From assembly GCA_946570335.1 (NCBI GenBank), contig CAMNYG010000001.1, positions 1 through 22,737 of the forward strand: DNA of 22,737 nucleotides, in the 5' to 3' direction. This DNA is from an uncultured Dietzia sp. GTDB taxonomy: Bacteria; Actinomycetota; Actinomycetes; Mycobacteriales; Mycobacteriaceae. Under the pieces are notes generated by a model. It worked only from the letters and a program-made list of their open reading frames with translations. It was not told where the DNA came from and ran no database searches. Positions 22,725-22,737 of this stretch are shown one piece after another. The position numbers and the translations under genes are program-made. Numbering within the stretch: the stretch's first letter is position 1; the number at the start of each line of letters is the position of its first letter.

Positions 22725-22737
22725 CCGGGTCCGCGCC
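22721..22737 (+). CDS. Possible start of the next gene (partial at window edge)
   Basis: GTG 22721 overlaps the rpe stop by 4 nt in the same GTGA arrangement used repeatedly in this window, and the frame is open to the end (Met/Val-Thr-Gly-Ser-Ala). In mycobacteria rpe is followed by ribD (riboflavin synthesis), so that is the best guess. Five codons are too few to confirm. Confidence 0.3.

Overview
This 22.7 kb window is a dense, high-GC stretch of core chromosome. All recognised genes lie on the + strand. The protein families, the heavy use of GTG starts and the gene order point to an actinobacterium of the Mycobacteriales (Corynebacteriales) group, for example a Dietzia, Rhodococcus or Gordonia relative. 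Genus cannot be fixed from sequence reading alone. I saw no tRNA, rRNA, CRISPR array, insertion sequence, phage gene or attachment site.

Layout. (1) 1-2.4 kb: the tail of a probable shikimate kinase, then aroB and an M24 Xaa-Pro peptidase. (2) 2.47-3.68 kb: efp and nusB (translation and transcription factors). (3) 3.7-12.55 kb: a complete-looking pyrimidine operon, pyrR-pyrB-pyrC-(one-TM membrane protein)-carA-carB-pyrF, in which every junction overlaps by 1-4 nt. (4) 12.55-12.97 kb: the only long gap (419 bp), without a convincing gene but carrying several inverted repeats. (5) 12.97-15.5 kb: mihF, gmk, rpoZ and coaBC. (6) 15.6-18.9 kb: metK and a degenerate priA. (7) 19.0-22.7 kb: def, fmt, rsmB and rpe, with the first codons of a further gene at the right edge.

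How the genes work together. The pyr operon covers UMP synthesis from bicarbonate and glutamine, apart from dihydroorotate dehydrogenase and orotate phosphoribosyltransferase. Its leader contains a very good match to the PyrR-binding RNA loop, placed so that its lower stem would cover the pyrR Shine-Dalgarno. The later genes serve nucleotide balance (gmk), chromosome architecture (mihF), RNA polymerase assembly (rpoZ), coenzyme A and SAM supply (coaBC, metK), restart-type replication functions (priA), initiator-Met formylation and deformylation (fmt, def), rRNA methylation (rsmB) and the pentose phosphate pathway (rpe).

No new gene system is evident. The most interesting material is in short non-coding elements: the PyrR loop; a hairpin that exactly fills the metK-priA junction and hides the priA ribosome site; a long hairpin across the gmk stop codon; a perfect hairpin in the metK leader; operator-like palindromes ahead of mihF; and a probable leaderless rpe transcript.
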